A DNA stretch of 64,000 nucleotides from Paenibacillus sp. Soil750 (GCF_001428045.1 NZ_LMSD01000012.1:1006735-1070734), one strand, 5' to 3'. Shown: positions 1 to 8,997, counted from the first letter of the stretch. Notes: a model not told the origin generated them from the letters alone. Program-made: numbers and translations.

Positions 1-142
1 TAAATGATGGAGCTAAGAAATTCACCTTTGCCGCTTGCTCACTTGGCATCAGGGTTTGTTTATCTTCATTACGTACATTCTGATAAATCGCAAAGCCCGC
101 CAATAAAACGACGAAAGCGATCACGATGAGATTCTTCTTCAC
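1..142 (-). CDS. Thiol-disulfide oxidoreductase (TlpA/ResA-like), N-terminal part only
   Basis: The gene runs off the left edge; only the first 47 residues are visible. It begins with GTG at 142, preceded by GGAGG at a spacing of about 8. The product starts MKKN followed by a single hydrophobic anchor (residues 4-19), a short polar linker and then NFLAPSF, the typical entry to a redoxin domain. That layout fits membrane-anchored, outward-facing ResA/TlpA proteins that reduce disulfides, for example in cytochrome c maturation. The CxxC active site lies outside the window, so the family call rests on the N-terminus alone. Confidence 0.6.
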   Translation of the reverse strand, partial: MKKNLIVIAFVVLLAGFAIYQNVRNEDKQTLMPSEQAAKVNFLAPSF

Positions 143-271
143 AGTATCAACCTCCACTCCCTCTATATTATCTCCAAATTAGCGAAAATTCCAACATCAC
201 AATCCTGAAGTATGCTTTCACCCTATTAGGGAAAAGTAAACGTACTCTTTGCAATGAAAGGAACTAGTGAA

Positions 272-1582
272 ATGAAACAAGCTGCCGCGAAAACGAGAGG
301 TAAAAAACCGCTCAATAAAATGAGAATTTACGAGCATGAAGAAGAAGCCGCATCTAATAATAAAAAGACAAACACGGACGAGAAAGGAAGCGTTTGGCAG
401 TACCTCGCACTTGCCTCCATCCCCTTGGTGCTTGTCCTTGGCAATTCTATGCTTGTCCCGATTCTGCCAGATTTGCAAGAGAAAATGAACATCTCACGCT
501 TTCAAAGTTCACTCATCATCACTTTATTTTCACTGACCGCAGGACTTATCATTCCGATATCCGGTTATTTATCTGATCACTTCACACGCAAGAGTGTTAT
601 CATCCCCTCGCTTATCATATACGGTGCCGCAGGGGTTCTAGCAGGGCTTGGCGCCGTTTGGAACTCTTATCCTATACTTATAGCTTCCAGAGCTATACAA
701 GGCCTCGGAGCCGCGGGTACAGCCCCTATTGCCATGGCACTTGTTGGCGATATTTACAAGGGACCCAAGGCCAGCAAAGCCCTCGGACTCATTGAAGCCT
801 CCAACGGAATCGGCAAAGTTGTGAGTCCTATTCTTGGTTCTCTATTAGCGCTAATTATTTGGTTTGCACCTTTTTTTGCTTTTCCACTTTTTTGTTTACT
901 CGCTCTGCTAGCTGTTATTTTCATGATCAAAGAACCCGCCAAAGAGAAAGAAGCTGAACCACTTAAGCTCTATTTGAAGCAAATTAGAACCATTCTCAAA
1001 AGTAAAGGTCATTGGCTAATTCCCGCCTTTATTGCTGGTTCGATCACCTTATTCATATTATTCGGCGTGCTTTTCTACCTCTCACAGATTTTGGAAGAAA
1101 AACCCTACAACATTGAAGGCGTACGCAAAGGCCTTATCCTTGCAATCCCGTTACTCTGCCTCGTCATTACCTCTTATACTACAGGTGCGAAAATCAAACA
1201 AAATGGCAAGCTCATGCGCTGGCTCATGAATATCGGACTTATAACCATGGTTGTATCCCTTGCCTTGGCTACATTTCTAAACGGGAACCTGTATGTCTTT
1301 ATTGGCTTATTGTCGCTCAGCGGGATAGGGACAGGACTCCTGCTCCCATGCCTAAACACACTCATTACCGGATCGGTAGAGCGTGAGCAACGCGGGATGA
1401 TTACTTCCCTCTATAATAGCTTACGATTTATTGGAGTCGCCTTCGGTCCTCCACTATTCGGTTGGCTCATGAGCATCTCACATAAGACACTCTTTATTAC
1501 GGTCGCCTCTTTATCACTTATTATGTTAGCCTTGGTGTTTTTCTTCATCAAACCCAAAGCAGAATTACAAAAACAAACATGA
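272..1582 (+). CDS. MFS drug/metabolite exporter (DHA1-like)
   Basis: A 436-residue membrane protein with a charged cytoplasmic N-terminus of about 40 residues followed by about 12 hydrophobic segments. The loop between helices 2 and 3 carries GYLSDHFTRK, the MFS motif A signature, and GNSMLVPILPDL in helix 1 resembles proton-driven DHA1 exporters of Bacillales. I chose ATG 272 over ATG 254 because AAAGGA at 257-262 is correctly spaced only for 272. It is followed 43 bp later by a JAMM peptidase gene on the same strand. The substrate cannot be read from the sequence. Confidence 0.85.
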   Translation: MKQAAAKTRGKKPLNKMRIYEHEEEAASNNKKTNTDEKGSVWQYLALASIPLVLVLGNSMLVPILPDLQEKMNISRFQSSLIITLFSLTAGLIIPISGYLSDHFTRKSVIIPSLIIYGAAGVLAGLGAVWNSYPILIASRAIQGLGAAGTAPIAMALVGDIYKGPKASKALGLIEASNGIGKVVSPILGSLLALIIWFAPFFAFPLFCLLALLAVIFMIKEPAKEKEAEPLKLYLKQIRTILKSKGHWLIPAFIAGSITLFILFGVLFYLSQILEEKPYNIEGVRKGLILAIPLLCLVITSYTTGAKIKQNGKLMRWLMNIGLITMVVSLALATFLNGNLYVFIGLLSLSGIGTGLLLPCLNTLITGSVEREQRGMITSLYNSLRFIGVAFGPPLFGWLMSISHKTLFITVASLSLIMLALVFFFIKPKAELQKQT

Positions 1583-1625
1583 TATACTAACCTCATATCC
1601 ATGCCATGTGAGGGAGTGAACGCAA

Positions 1626-2054
1626 GTGAGCATACATTTATCTAAAAAATCATATGACGAAATGATCTCACACAGTATACGCTCACTCCCTAACGAAGCA
1701 TGTGGCATCCTTATACAGGAAGCTTCTTTCTCATCGACAGATGAGTTACATATCCACACTTTTATCCCTCTTCCTAATCACGCGGCGCATCCAACACAGC
1801 AATTCGTCATCCATCCCATCGACATGATTCCCTACCTAACAGATCAACGTTGTACGATCGTCGGGATTTTTCATTCCCACCCCACAGCCGCATCAACCCC
1901 CTCTACCGAGGACCTCTTAACGCTCTGGCACACCATTCCCACCTACTGGATCCTTTCCCTGCAACACGAAGAGAAACCTGACCTCAAGGTCTATTCCCTA
2001 AAAAAAACCACCACTACCGCATATCACAAACTTTCGTTTGTCATCGGTCAATGA
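1626..2054 (+). CDS. JAMM/Mov34 (MPN+) metalloprotease family protein
   Basis: A 142-residue protein with the complete JAMM zinc signature: an upstream glutamate in NEACGIL (about residue 20), then HSHP and a downstream S-x-x-D within FHSHPTAASTPSTEDL (residues about 82-97). Bacterial stand-alone JAMM proteins cleave isopeptide or C-terminal peptide bonds, often on ubiquitin-like sulfur carriers. No ThiF or sulfur-carrier gene is adjacent, so the substrate is open. Start is GTG 1626 behind GAGGGAGTG. Its 3' end overlaps the convergent exonuclease gene by 7 bp, with no terminator between them. Confidence 0.82.
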   Translation: MSIHLSKKSYDEMISHSIRSLPNEACGILIQEASFSSTDELHIHTFIPLPNHAAHPTQQFVIHPIDMIPYLTDQRCTIVGIFHSHPTAASTPSTEDLLTLWHTIPTYWILSLQHEEKPDLKVYSLKKTTTTAYHKLSFVIGQ

Positions 2055-2791
2055 TGGCTTAATAAAGCATATAAATCACCTAATGTGTCTACATCTCTCG
2101 CTCTTATTTCTTCCATAAATCTGGACCATAATTGCGCTGTCATAAGGGCATCTTCCAGAGCATGATGTCTCACGGTAACCGGGATGTCGTAAGCATGCAG
2201 TAGAGAATCTAAACCCAGATTTTTTCGTTTGGGCATGAGCCATTTTGCAATCATCATAATATCTAAAACCCGATGGGATAAGCTAACTTTTGACGTACGC
2301 CACAAGGCCGAGTTCAAAAAACTTTTATCATGTCCAATAGCATGAGCCACTAAGATTTTCTGCTGAACAAATTCTAAAAAATCACTTAAAACGCCGATTA
2401 AATCAGGTGCGTCGCCAGCCATTTCGTTCGTAATACCCGTTAACTTTATGATTTCATCTGGAATTTTACGTTTGGGGTTCACCATTTTATAGAAGGTATC
2501 TTGCGTCTGCACTTCACCACCAATAACAGAGACAGCGCCGAACGAGATAATTTCGTCACCATTATATGGAGAAAAGCCTGTCGTTTCAAGATCAAACACC
2601 ACGATCTCCATCGCGTGCAGAGGAATTTCAAACAAAGAATCTTTTCGTTGCTCTTTCAGCATCGACCGAATAAAGGCCATTTGTTGCGCACTTTGCGCAT
2701 CAAACATCGAGGTTAAAGCTGGCGTTAAACCACCCATCTTATATAAATGCCACATACGACCTGCCGGACGCATATCCTTCACGCGAGTCAC
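2048..2791 (-). CDS. 3'-5' exonuclease, DEDDh (DnaQ/PolC epsilon-like) family
   Basis: 247 residues. The DEDDh motifs are in order: FDLETTGF (Exo I, about residue 67), an Exo II region with VAHAIGHDKSF, and HHALEDAL (Exo III) near residue 210. Such stand-alone epsilon-like enzymes trim 3' ends of DNA or RNA; the physiological substrate is unknown here. An N-terminal segment of about 60 residues precedes the fold. Possible starts are GTG 2791 or GTG 2782; the latter has the better spacing to AGAGGTGA. It lies 41 bp downstream of the DUF294 gene on the same strand, a probable operon. Confidence 0.85.
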   Translation of the reverse strand: MTRVKDMRPAGRMWHLYKMGGLTPALTSMFDAQSAQQMAFIRSMLKEQRKDSLFEIPLHAMEIVVFDLETTGFSPYNGDEIISFGAVSVIGGEVQTQDTFYKMVNPKRKIPDEIIKLTGITNEMAGDAPDLIGVLSDFLEFVQQKILVAHAIGHDKSFLNSALWRTSKVSLSHRVLDIMMIAKWLMPKRKNLGLDSLLHAYDIPVTVRHHALEDALMTAQLWSRFMEEIRARDVDTLGDLYALLSHH

Positions 2792-2832
2792 CTCTCCCTG
2801 CCAATGAAACGTGATTTCCGATTCCGATAGTT

Positions 2833-3915
2833 CTAACCTTTTTCTCTCTCTATGTGTGAGCCTATGGATTTACCGACATACTTCTGTAACTGTATTCCCG
2901 TTCGTAAACATTGCTTTAATTGCATGCGAATCTCTTTGTTAAGTTGATCTGCCGTAAGTTTACCTCTTGTCGTATATTTCTCTTCATCTAATTGGAAAGG
3001 CGTGCTATCTCTTAATTTTAAAGCGATAGAAAAAGCCATTTCCCAATCATTGGCTAGCCCTTCGGATACAATCCCCTTCATCTTTAACTGCTTAATTCGT
3101 TCAATCGTAGAAGTGGCCAAAATTCCTGCTTGAATAGCAAGCAGCCGAATCCCATTGACAATCGGAATATAAGCACCATATTTGATATCAAATCCGCCTG
3201 CATCTTCACCGTAACGTTCTGTAATTAAATGACTGAATATACCCAACGAAATTTTGTGATGCAACGTGTTCGACAATAAATATTTCAAAAGTCCCGGATG
3301 TTCCTGAACATAATCAAGAAACGATTGTTTCAACTTCGTCACTAATAGCTCTGAACCGTAGATACAACGCATATCCGCCAGAATGAGAAGATAGCGCACA
3401 TTTTCCCAATCAGGTTCCTTAAACCAGCCGATCATCATATCCTTATATCCTTGCAGCGACTTTCGCCATTGCGGATTACTGGATATGACATTCCCTTCAC
3501 AAGGAGGATAACCCAACACATCCAAACCGCGAATGATATATGAGGCAAGCATATCGAAATAAAGATCTAATTCATCTTGGGTATGCGTTTCACTATCACC
3601 ATAAATGAGTCCGTTGTCCTGATCACTCCACAGCGTCTGTTCTCTCCTGCCACCACTGCCTAATAAGATAAAAGCATACGCAACAGGCGGCTTACCGTAT
3701 CCTTCATCCTCAAGCAAATGTTCAGCAATCTGAGTCGTTCTTTGAATCAACGCGTCATGCACTTGATTGATTTGCTGCCCTAATTCAGATGTATAGGAAA
3801 AAAGGAGATGCTCCCGAAACATCTCATGCACCTGATCTCTGGTTATTCGCATCTCTTCGAATTGCTCCGACTGATAAATGCGTTCCAGGATCCGTTCCAT
3901 TGAGAGATGATTCAT
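2833..3915 (-). CDS. DUF294 putative nucleotidyltransferase (GlnD N-terminal-like), no CBS domains
   Basis: 360 residues. The hallmark is GSGGRREQTLWSDQDNG (about residues 86-102), the G-S/G...DxD metal and nucleotide site of the DUF294 branch of the pol-beta nucleotidyltransferases, related to the uridylyltransferase region of GlnD. A helical DUF294_C-like region follows. Many DUF294 proteins carry cyclic-nucleotide or CBS domains in front; this one has only a short helical N-terminus. ATG 3915 has AAGGGG upstream. It sits 39 bp after the ammonium transporter with no terminator visible between them, which suggests a nitrogen-related role, though its target is unknown. Confidence 0.8.
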   Translation of the reverse strand: MNHLSMERILERIYQSEQFEEMRITRDQVHEMFREHLLFSYTSELGQQINQVHDALIQRTTQIAEHLLEDEGYGKPPVAYAFILLGSGGRREQTLWSDQDNGLIYGDSETHTQDELDLYFDMLASYIIRGLDVLGYPPCEGNVISSNPQWRKSLQGYKDMMIGWFKEPDWENVRYLLILADMRCIYGSELLVTKLKQSFLDYVQEHPGLLKYLLSNTLHHKISLGIFSHLITERYGEDAGGFDIKYGAYIPIVNGIRLLAIQAGILATSTIERIKQLKMKGIVSEGLANDWEMAFSIALKLRDSTPFQLDEEKYTTRGKLTADQLNKEIRMQLKQCLRTGIQLQKYVGKSIGSHIEREKG

Positions 3916-3954
3916 GTTGCATCCCCTTTGCTCTAGTAGAAAGTATATGTGTTG

Positions 3955-5340
3955 TTAAACGGACACGCCGTTTTGAGCTGCTTTTTTCATTTGTTCAGGA
4001 TATCCGTATGAACCATGCTCGGAAAGATCCAGACCAATGATTTCTTCTTCTTCTGTAACACGAAGGCCAATTGTAGCTTTAAGAATACCAAGAATAATGA
4101 AGGAAAGAACAAGTACGAATGCCAAAGCTCCAGCAAGACCAAGTGCTTGAATTCCTAATTGGTGGAAACCACCGCCGTAGAATAAACCTGCACCACCGAT
4201 ACCAACTTTTGCTGAAAGCTCAGGCGTTGCGAACAAACCAGTGGAAAGTGTACCCCAGATACCAGCGATACCATGTACAGAGAACGCATAGATCGGATCA
4301 TCGATTCCAGCTCTTTCGAACCATTGTGCGGTGAAGAATGTTACGATACCCGCAACTGCACCAATAACGATTGCTGCCCAAGCGTCTACGAACGCACATG
4401 CTGCAGTGATGGCAACAAGTGCAGCCAGAACACCATTCAACATGCTAGGAATATCTGCTTTACCGAAGTACATCCAAGAGATAATCAATGCAGCTACAGC
4501 ACCTGCCGCAGCAGCCATATTCGTTGTCAATGCGATATAACCGAAGAATCCGTCACCCATTGCACTAAGCGTACTACCTGGGTTGAAACCGAACCAACCG
4601 ATCCATAGGATGATAACACCGAGTACAGACAATACTTGGTTGTGACCTGGAATTAAGTTAGGTGTTTTATCTTTATTATATTTGCCAATACGCGGTTTAA
4701 GCAAGATAGTTGCTACTAACGCTGCTGTTGCACCTTGTAAGTGAACGACTGTTGAACCAGCGAAATCTTGCATACCCAATTTACTCAACCAGCCGCCGCC
4801 CCATACCCAGTGCGCTACGATTGGATAGATAATGACTGTGTAAAGAATTCCGAAAATGAAGTAAACCGGAAGTTTCGCTCTTTCTGCAAAACCGCCCCAT
4901 GCGATAGCAAGGGATACACCAGCAAATGCTAGTTGGAACAAGAATTTGATACCGATTGGCACATCAGAGAAGGAAAGAGATCCGAATGCTGCTGCAGCTT
5001 GATCTTCTAAACCTGTTACAAAGAAGCCCGTTTCTCCGAAGAATGCATTTCCATCACCAAAGGCGAAACCAAATCCTACAGCCCAGAATGCAATGGCACA
5101 TAATCCGAAAGTTAAAATCGTTTTACCGGCTACGTGACCGGCATTTTTCATTCTAGTTGACCCCGCTTCTAAAAGTGCAAAACCAGCTTGCATGAAGATG
5201 ACTAAGATTGCTGCCAACATTACCCATACTGCATCAATTGCACTCTGTAGTTGTGGTGCTGTCGCCTCATCCGCTGCAAATGCGAGTGTAGGGAACAGTA
5301 ATGACATAACGCCGAAAGCTAACAACAATTTCTTAACCAT
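3955..5340 (-). CDS. amt: Ammonium transporter (Amt/MEP family)
   Basis: 461 residues: a cleavable-looking signal segment (FPTLAFAAD, residues about 16-24) followed by 11 expected membrane helices. Family residues are present: DFAGSTVVH (the Asp160-equivalent and first conserved region), GWFGFNPGS, and VHGIAGIWG containing the second pore histidine. The C-terminal tail IIGLDLSEHG is the usual cytoplasmic regulatory tail. It should conduct ammonium or ammonia into the cell. No PII/GlnK gene is adjacent, unlike many amt loci; instead a GlnD-like nucleotidyltransferase follows. ATG 5340 is preceded by AAAGGAAG. Confidence 0.95.
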   Translation of the reverse strand: MVKKLLLAFGVMSLLFPTLAFAADEATAPQLQSAIDAVWVMLAAILVIFMQAGFALLEAGSTRMKNAGHVAGKTILTFGLCAIAFWAVGFGFAFGDGNAFFGETGFFVTGLEDQAAAAFGSLSFSDVPIGIKFLFQLAFAGVSLAIAWGGFAERAKLPVYFIFGILYTVIIYPIVAHWVWGGGWLSKLGMQDFAGSTVVHLQGATAALVATILLKPRIGKYNKDKTPNLIPGHNQVLSVLGVIILWIGWFGFNPGSTLSAMGDGFFGYIALTTNMAAAAGAVAALIISWMYFGKADIPSMLNGVLAALVAITAACAFVDAWAAIVIGAVAGIVTFFTAQWFERAGIDDPIYAFSVHGIAGIWGTLSTGLFATPELSAKVGIGGAGLFYGGGFHQLGIQALGLAGALAFVLVLSFIILGILKATIGLRVTEEEEIIGLDLSEHGSYGYPEQMKKAAQNGVSV

Positions 5341-5644
5341 ACGACCACTTCCTTTAATGTTAGATTAAGTAACATGTAATGAAACTCTTAATGTCATTAT
5401 ATACAGGATATTTGGGTTTGACAATAGGATTTTCGTTAATATATTGAAAAAAGCGAAAAATAACCTGACATGAAACAGGCATAATTCGTGTTTCGGCTCA
5501 TAAGTGTTCACAAAACACCTTTTTTACACCAATATCCAATGTCAGCTTTCCGAAGCATCACGTTTGACTGTACGGTTTAATATCAGGTATCATGTTTATA
5601 TAGAAGAAAGAAATTCAAACCATTGGAGTAGAGGTGAATTTAAC
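5341..5644. other. Intergenic region between divergent amt and merR genes
   Basis: About 300 bp of AT-rich sequence carrying the promoters of two divergent genes. I looked for the TnrA/GlnR box (TGTnA-N7-TnACA) expected upstream of an amt gene and found no full match. No terminator, repeat or small gene was recognised. Confidence 0.5.
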
Positions 5645-6085
5645 ATGGGGAATGAGAAGCTTTATAAAATCGGAGAGCTCGCCAAGCTTGCTGATGTCAG
5701 CCCTCGAACCATTGATTACTACACCAAGCTGAGCTTAATCGAACCCGAAAGAAGATCCGATACGAACTATCGTCTGTACAGTGATGAAACTTTGCACCGA
5801 CTGAGGCGTATTGAAACAATGAAGAACGAGAAATATACCTTAGAGGAAATCAAAGTCAACTTACAGCAATGGAGTAAAGTGACCTCCGATGATTCTGTGA
5901 CAGATAAGCTTACATCCCTTCAGTTGCATCTCGAACAATTAATGAAGGAAGCCAAAGAACTCAGCCCACTTGTTCAGCAATTGAAGCCTAAGCAGTTAAA
6001 AAAGCTGTATCATATTCTGACACAACCGACCGCAGCCTGCATCGAAGCACTTATTGTCCTTTTAGGTAAAAATCCGTTCTCATAA
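5645..6085 (+). CDS. MerR family transcriptional regulator
   Basis: 146 residues. The N-terminal winged helix-turn-helix shows YKIGELAKLADVSPRTIDYY (about residues 6-25) and the second helix pair around NYRLYSDETLHRLRRI, typical of MerR. A leucine- and lysine-rich helical stretch follows as dimerisation coiled coil, and the C-terminus has no cysteine cluster, so a metal sensor is unlikely. ATG 5645 is preceded by AGAGGTGA at spacing 7; the reading frame upstream lacks a Shine-Dalgarno. It precedes the yugP-like gene by 22 bp and probably shares its transcript. Confidence 0.85.
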   Translation: MGNEKLYKIGELAKLADVSPRTIDYYTKLSLIEPERRSDTNYRLYSDETLHRLRRIETMKNEKYTLEEIKVNLQQWSKVTSDDSVTDKLTSLQLHLEQLMKEAKELSPLVQQLKPKQLKKLYHILTQPTAACIEALIVLLGKNPFS

Positions 6086-6107
6086 TTGAAATACGGAGGA
6101 ATGCCCT

Positions 6108-6797
6108 ATGTTTTTTCACCCTATGGATTTCCTAATTATTATTGCATTCGGCCTTTCATTGTGGGCTTCATTCCGAGTGCGAGGAACTTTTAACAAATGG
6201 TCGGGCGTACCTGTCTACTCACGTATGACTGGCGCCGAAGCCGCAAGACGAATGTTAGATGCTAATGGCCTTTACGACGTACCCGTCGAAGCTGTACCTG
6301 GGACATTAACAGACCACTACGATCCAATGGCTCGAACTGTACGTCTGTCGGAGCCTGTTTACTTCCAGAGCTCAATCTCAGCTGTATCAGTCGCATGTCA
6401 CGAAGTAGGTCACGCTATTCAGCACCAAGTCCATTACCCTATGCTCGTCGCAAGACACAAGATGTTCCCAGTCGTTAATTTCGCCTCTGGCGTTGCTCCC
6501 ATCTTGATCCTAGCGGGTTTCTTCTTTCAAAGTATCCCTTGGTTATTGGAAATCGGCATTATCTTCTTCGGGGTAGCCGTTGCTTTTCAATTAGTAACGT
6601 TACCTGTTGAATTTAACGCCAGTAACCGAGCACGTAATGAAATGGTGGCACAAGGCTTCATCTCTAATGAAGAAGAACGTGGCGTGGCTAAGGTTTTGAA
6701 TGCTGCCGCACTTACTTATGTAGCCGCTGCATTGATCTCTGTACTCGAGCTTCTAAAGTACATTATGATTTTCAATGGTCGCAATAACGATGATTAA
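6108..6797 (+). CDS. yugP: Membrane zinc metallopeptidase, YugP family
   Basis: 229 residues. An N-terminal hydrophobic helix is followed by a soluble part with TDHYDP and the zinc site CHEVGHAIQHQ (HExxH, about residue 104), then two or three membrane helices (residues about 125-170 and 198-220) and LPVEFNAS, all standard for the YugP/Zn_peptidase_2 family. It is predicted to be a membrane-embedded peptidase with no well-defined substrate. The gene follows merR by 22 bp and ends at a bidirectional terminator. Confidence 0.88.
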   Translation: MFFHPMDFLIIIAFGLSLWASFRVRGTFNKWSGVPVYSRMTGAEAARRMLDANGLYDVPVEAVPGTLTDHYDPMARTVRLSEPVYFQSSISAVSVACHEVGHAIQHQVHYPMLVARHKMFPVVNFASGVAPILILAGFFFQSIPWLLEIGIIFFGVAVAFQLVTLPVEFNASNRARNEMVAQGFISNEEERGVAKVLNAAALTYVAAALISVLELLKYIMIFNGRNNDD

Positions 6798-6803
6798 TAA
6801 AAG

Positions 6804-6849
6804 AAAAGCTCTCCCTTCAGGTTCTTCACGACCTGTTGGGAGAGCTTTT
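6804..6849. terminator. Bidirectional Rho-independent terminator
   Basis: AAAAGCTCTCCC pairs with GGGAGAGCTTTT around an inner AGGT/ACCT stem. It separates the convergent yugP-like and lysR-type genes and has T-runs on both sides. Confidence 0.9.
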
Positions 6850-6850
6850 C

Positions 6851-7735
6851 TCATTTAAAATACTCATATAAGAAACGCCGAAATACTTCAGCCACCAGAG
6901 GCAGCTTCACATCCTTGCGACAAATCAAACCAACTGTCCTTGTAACTTGAGGATCTGTTACTCGTATTTTGACAGGCTGTGTTTGCCCACTTTCCAATAA
7001 GGCCATCGCCGGAAGTAAGCTTACCCCCATACCCGCGGCAACAAGCCCGCGAATCGTATCCGTTTCCTCACCTTCAAACTCAATCTTAGGCACAAAGCCT
7101 GCCTTCTGGCACGCATCCATCACGATCGTTCGAAGCGTATACTCTTCACTAAACATTACGAACGGTTCATTCTTCAACTGCTCAAGGCGAATTGACGTAT
7201 AGTCTGCCAGAATATGATTGGAAGGAATGATAGCATACAACTCTTCTGTCAATAAAATTTCACCCGTCACGTGTTCGTGGGATTCCGGAAATGGTGATAT
7301 AAAAGCGAGATCAATCTCCCCTCTCGAAACATCACGAATTAATGATGTGTATGTACCTTGACGCAGTCTAAACTTCACATTCGGATGATTTTTTTTAAAT
7401 GCCGCAACTACAGCAGGTAGTAAATTGATAACTAGACTATGTGGAAATCCAATACGAATCTCGCCAGCCTCTGGATCAAGAAACTCATGTATTTCGCCCA
7501 CTGCACGTTCTAAATCCGTAAGAATACCTTCTACTCGACTTAAAAATAAATGCCCCACCGAGGTCAGATGTAAATTGCGCCCCTTTTGAACAAATAAATC
7601 AACCCCGAGTTCCTCTTCCAGCAAATGAATTTGCCGACTAACTGCAGACTGCGCTACATGCAACTCTTCCGCCGCCTGTGTCACGTGCTGCTTCCTAGCA
7701 ACCTTAACAAAATATTGCAATTGTCTTAATTCCAC
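6851..7735 (-). CDS. LysR family transcriptional regulator (GltC-like)
   Basis: 294 residues. The N-terminal winged HTH (MELRQLQYFVKVA, then TQAAEELHVAQSAVSRQI) is followed by a periplasmic-binding-protein-like effector domain (residues about 90-290) containing GEIRIGF and the ligand-cleft stretch GVSLLPA. Overall length and N-terminus resemble GltC-type regulators of Bacillales, but no target such as gltAB is visible. GTG 7735 lies 10 nt after GGGGG. It is divergent from tpx with 158 bp between starts, so tpx could be a target. Confidence 0.9.
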   Translation of the reverse strand: MELRQLQYFVKVARKQHVTQAAEELHVAQSAVSRQIHLLEEELGVDLFVQKGRNLHLTSVGHLFLSRVEGILTDLERAVGEIHEFLDPEAGEIRIGFPHSLVINLLPAVVAAFKKNHPNVKFRLRQGTYTSLIRDVSRGEIDLAFISPFPESHEHVTGEILLTEELYAIIPSNHILADYTSIRLEQLKNEPFVMFSEEYTLRTIVMDACQKAGFVPKIEFEGEETDTIRGLVAAGMGVSLLPAMALLESGQTQPVKIRVTDPQVTRTVGLICRKDVKLPLVAEVFRRFLYEYFK

Positions 7736-7816
7736 GTGAGTAAATCCCCCGACTTAACTTCATGATGAAGAAACGAATCTCGTTCTTTGACTCCGATTAT
7801 AGCTCGATAGTAACGA

Positions 7817-7847
7817 TTGGACAACTTATCTGCAAAAAGCTTATAAT
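7817..7847 (+). promoter_or_regulatory. Putative sigma-A promoter of tpx
   Basis: TGGACA (7818-7823) and TATAAT (7842-7847) are separated by 18 bp, about 46 bp upstream of the tpx start. No convincing PerR box was found. Confidence 0.5.
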
Positions 7848-7893
7848 AAATGAGTTGTTATTTAGCATGGATAATAAAGGAGGAAATCATTCA

Positions 7894-8412
7894 ATGGCAC
7901 AAGAACGTACTGGTGTAGCTACCCTGAAAAGCAATCCTATCACTTTGGTAGGACCCGAAATTAAAGTAGGTGACAAAGCACCTGATTTCAAAGTCAACAA
8001 AGATTTGATGACGCAAGTATCACTTGCTGATTACGCAGGTAAAGTGAAATTGATCTCCGTTGTTCCTTCCTTAGATACAGGCGTTTGTGATGCACAAACA
8101 CGTCGTTTCAATGAAGAAGCAGCTGGCCTAGGCGACAATGTTGCTGTACTTACAATCAGCGTTGATCTTCCTTTCGCACAAGCTCGCTGGTGTGGCGCTG
8201 CAGGTATCGACAAAGTAATCACATTATCCGATTACAAAACAAAATCCTTTGGTGAAGCTTACGGCGTATTGATCAAAGAAATTCAATTGGATATGCGCGC
8301 TATTTTCGTAATCGACGCTAATGACACTGTTCAATACGTTGAGTACCTTGGCGAAATGACAGCTCACCCGAACTATGAAGCAGCTGTAGAAGCTGTTAAA
8401 AAATTAGTTTAA
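7894..8412 (+). CDS. tpx: Thiol peroxidase Tpx
   Basis: 172 residues, the usual Tpx length. It reduces hydroperoxides in the cytoplasm at the expense of thioredoxin. The peroxidatic cysteine is in DTGVCDAQTRRF (about residue 60) and the resolving cysteine in ARWCGAAGI (about residue 94), the atypical two-cysteine arrangement of Tpx. ATG 7894 is preceded by a perfect AAAGGAGG at 7877-7884; the in-frame extension upstream to 7762 contains the promoter and is not coding. A terminator follows directly. Confidence 0.97.
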   Translation: MAQERTGVATLKSNPITLVGPEIKVGDKAPDFKVNKDLMTQVSLADYAGKVKLISVVPSLDTGVCDAQTRRFNEEAAGLGDNVAVLTISVDLPFAQARWCGAAGIDKVITLSDYKTKSFGEAYGVLIKEIQLDMRAIFVIDANDTVQYVEYLGEMTAHPNYEAAVEAVKKLV

Positions 8413-8423
8413 TCCACACAAAT

Positions 8424-8459
8424 AAAACAGCAAGGAGGCCAAGCTTCCCTGCTGTTTTT
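8424..8459. terminator. Terminator after tpx
   Basis: AACAGCAAGGAGG / CTTCCCTGCTGTT hairpin followed by five T; also A-rich on the left, so it may serve the convergent DUF1499 gene. Its upper part contains GGAGGCCAAGCTTC, repeated exactly in the tatA terminator. Confidence 0.85.
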
Positions 8460-8460
8460 G

Positions 8461-8850
8461 TTATCCATCAATTTTATATGAAGCAAGCTTACGATCTAAT
8501 TGTTTATAAATATCTAATATCGTACGATAATTGGATCCAAGATCCCCCATTGAACCACGTGAAGCCGAATAGATATCAACAGCCGTTTTCACAGGATTAA
8601 TCGCGAATAAGGTCAATGTTACGTCTTGGGTTCTTCCAGTAACCGTTTTGCGCTCAGCAAGGATTTCTCCTACGTTAGGGACCTCATGTAATAGCTTGTA
8701 ACCTGGTGTTTTCTTTAAAACAGCCGTTACCTCTTCCCAAACTTGCTCCTTCGGCAGCTTAAAATATCTAGTTTTAAGTAAAGGATCTCTAGCTTTTTCC
8801 CCTGTCGTTTCATGACTACGTACTAATCCGATTAAAGTTCTCTTTAGCAA
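8461..8850 (-). CDS. DUF1499 family protein
   Basis: 129 residues, soluble. The pattern LKTRYFKLPKEQVWEEV ... PGYKLLHE ... GEILAERK ... VDIYSASRGSMGDLGSNYR matches the DUF1499 family, whose molecular function is unknown. The start is TTG 8850, six bases after AAAGGG; no ATG occurs in the N-terminal region. It is a single-gene unit between mntH and tpx on the minus strand. Confidence 0.75.
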   Translation of the reverse strand: MLKRTLIGLVRSHETTGEKARDPLLKTRYFKLPKEQVWEEVTAVLKKTPGYKLLHEVPNVGEILAERKTVTGRTQDVTLTLFAINPVKTAVDIYSASRGSMGDLGSNYRTILDIYKQLDRKLASYKIDG

Positions 8851-8997
8851 AAGCCCTTTCCCCCTTCAATGAAGTGCATGTAGACCACTTGCCATTTCAA
8901 CACTATTCTCTATAATACCATTGATTAGGCTTTAGAAAAAGAGGTAAATGAAAAATCGAGGGATTTCTCCCCCGATTTTAGCTTAGCATATATTTCT

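Noticed and set aside
5341..5644. TnrA/GlnR box upstream of amt
   Set aside because: No sequence fits TGTnA-N7-TnACA on both halves; only chance half-sites.
5504..5644. 47-residue extension of the MerR protein
   Set aside because: No ribosome site, and the MerR HTH normally begins within a few residues of the start.
7842..7868. PerR box upstream of tpx
   Set aside because: TTATAATAAATGAGTTGTTA lacks the 7-1-7 symmetry of a PerR site.
7762..7893. N-terminal extension of Tpx
   Set aside because: It contains the promoter and a perfect ribosome site for ATG 7894; known Tpx proteins start there.
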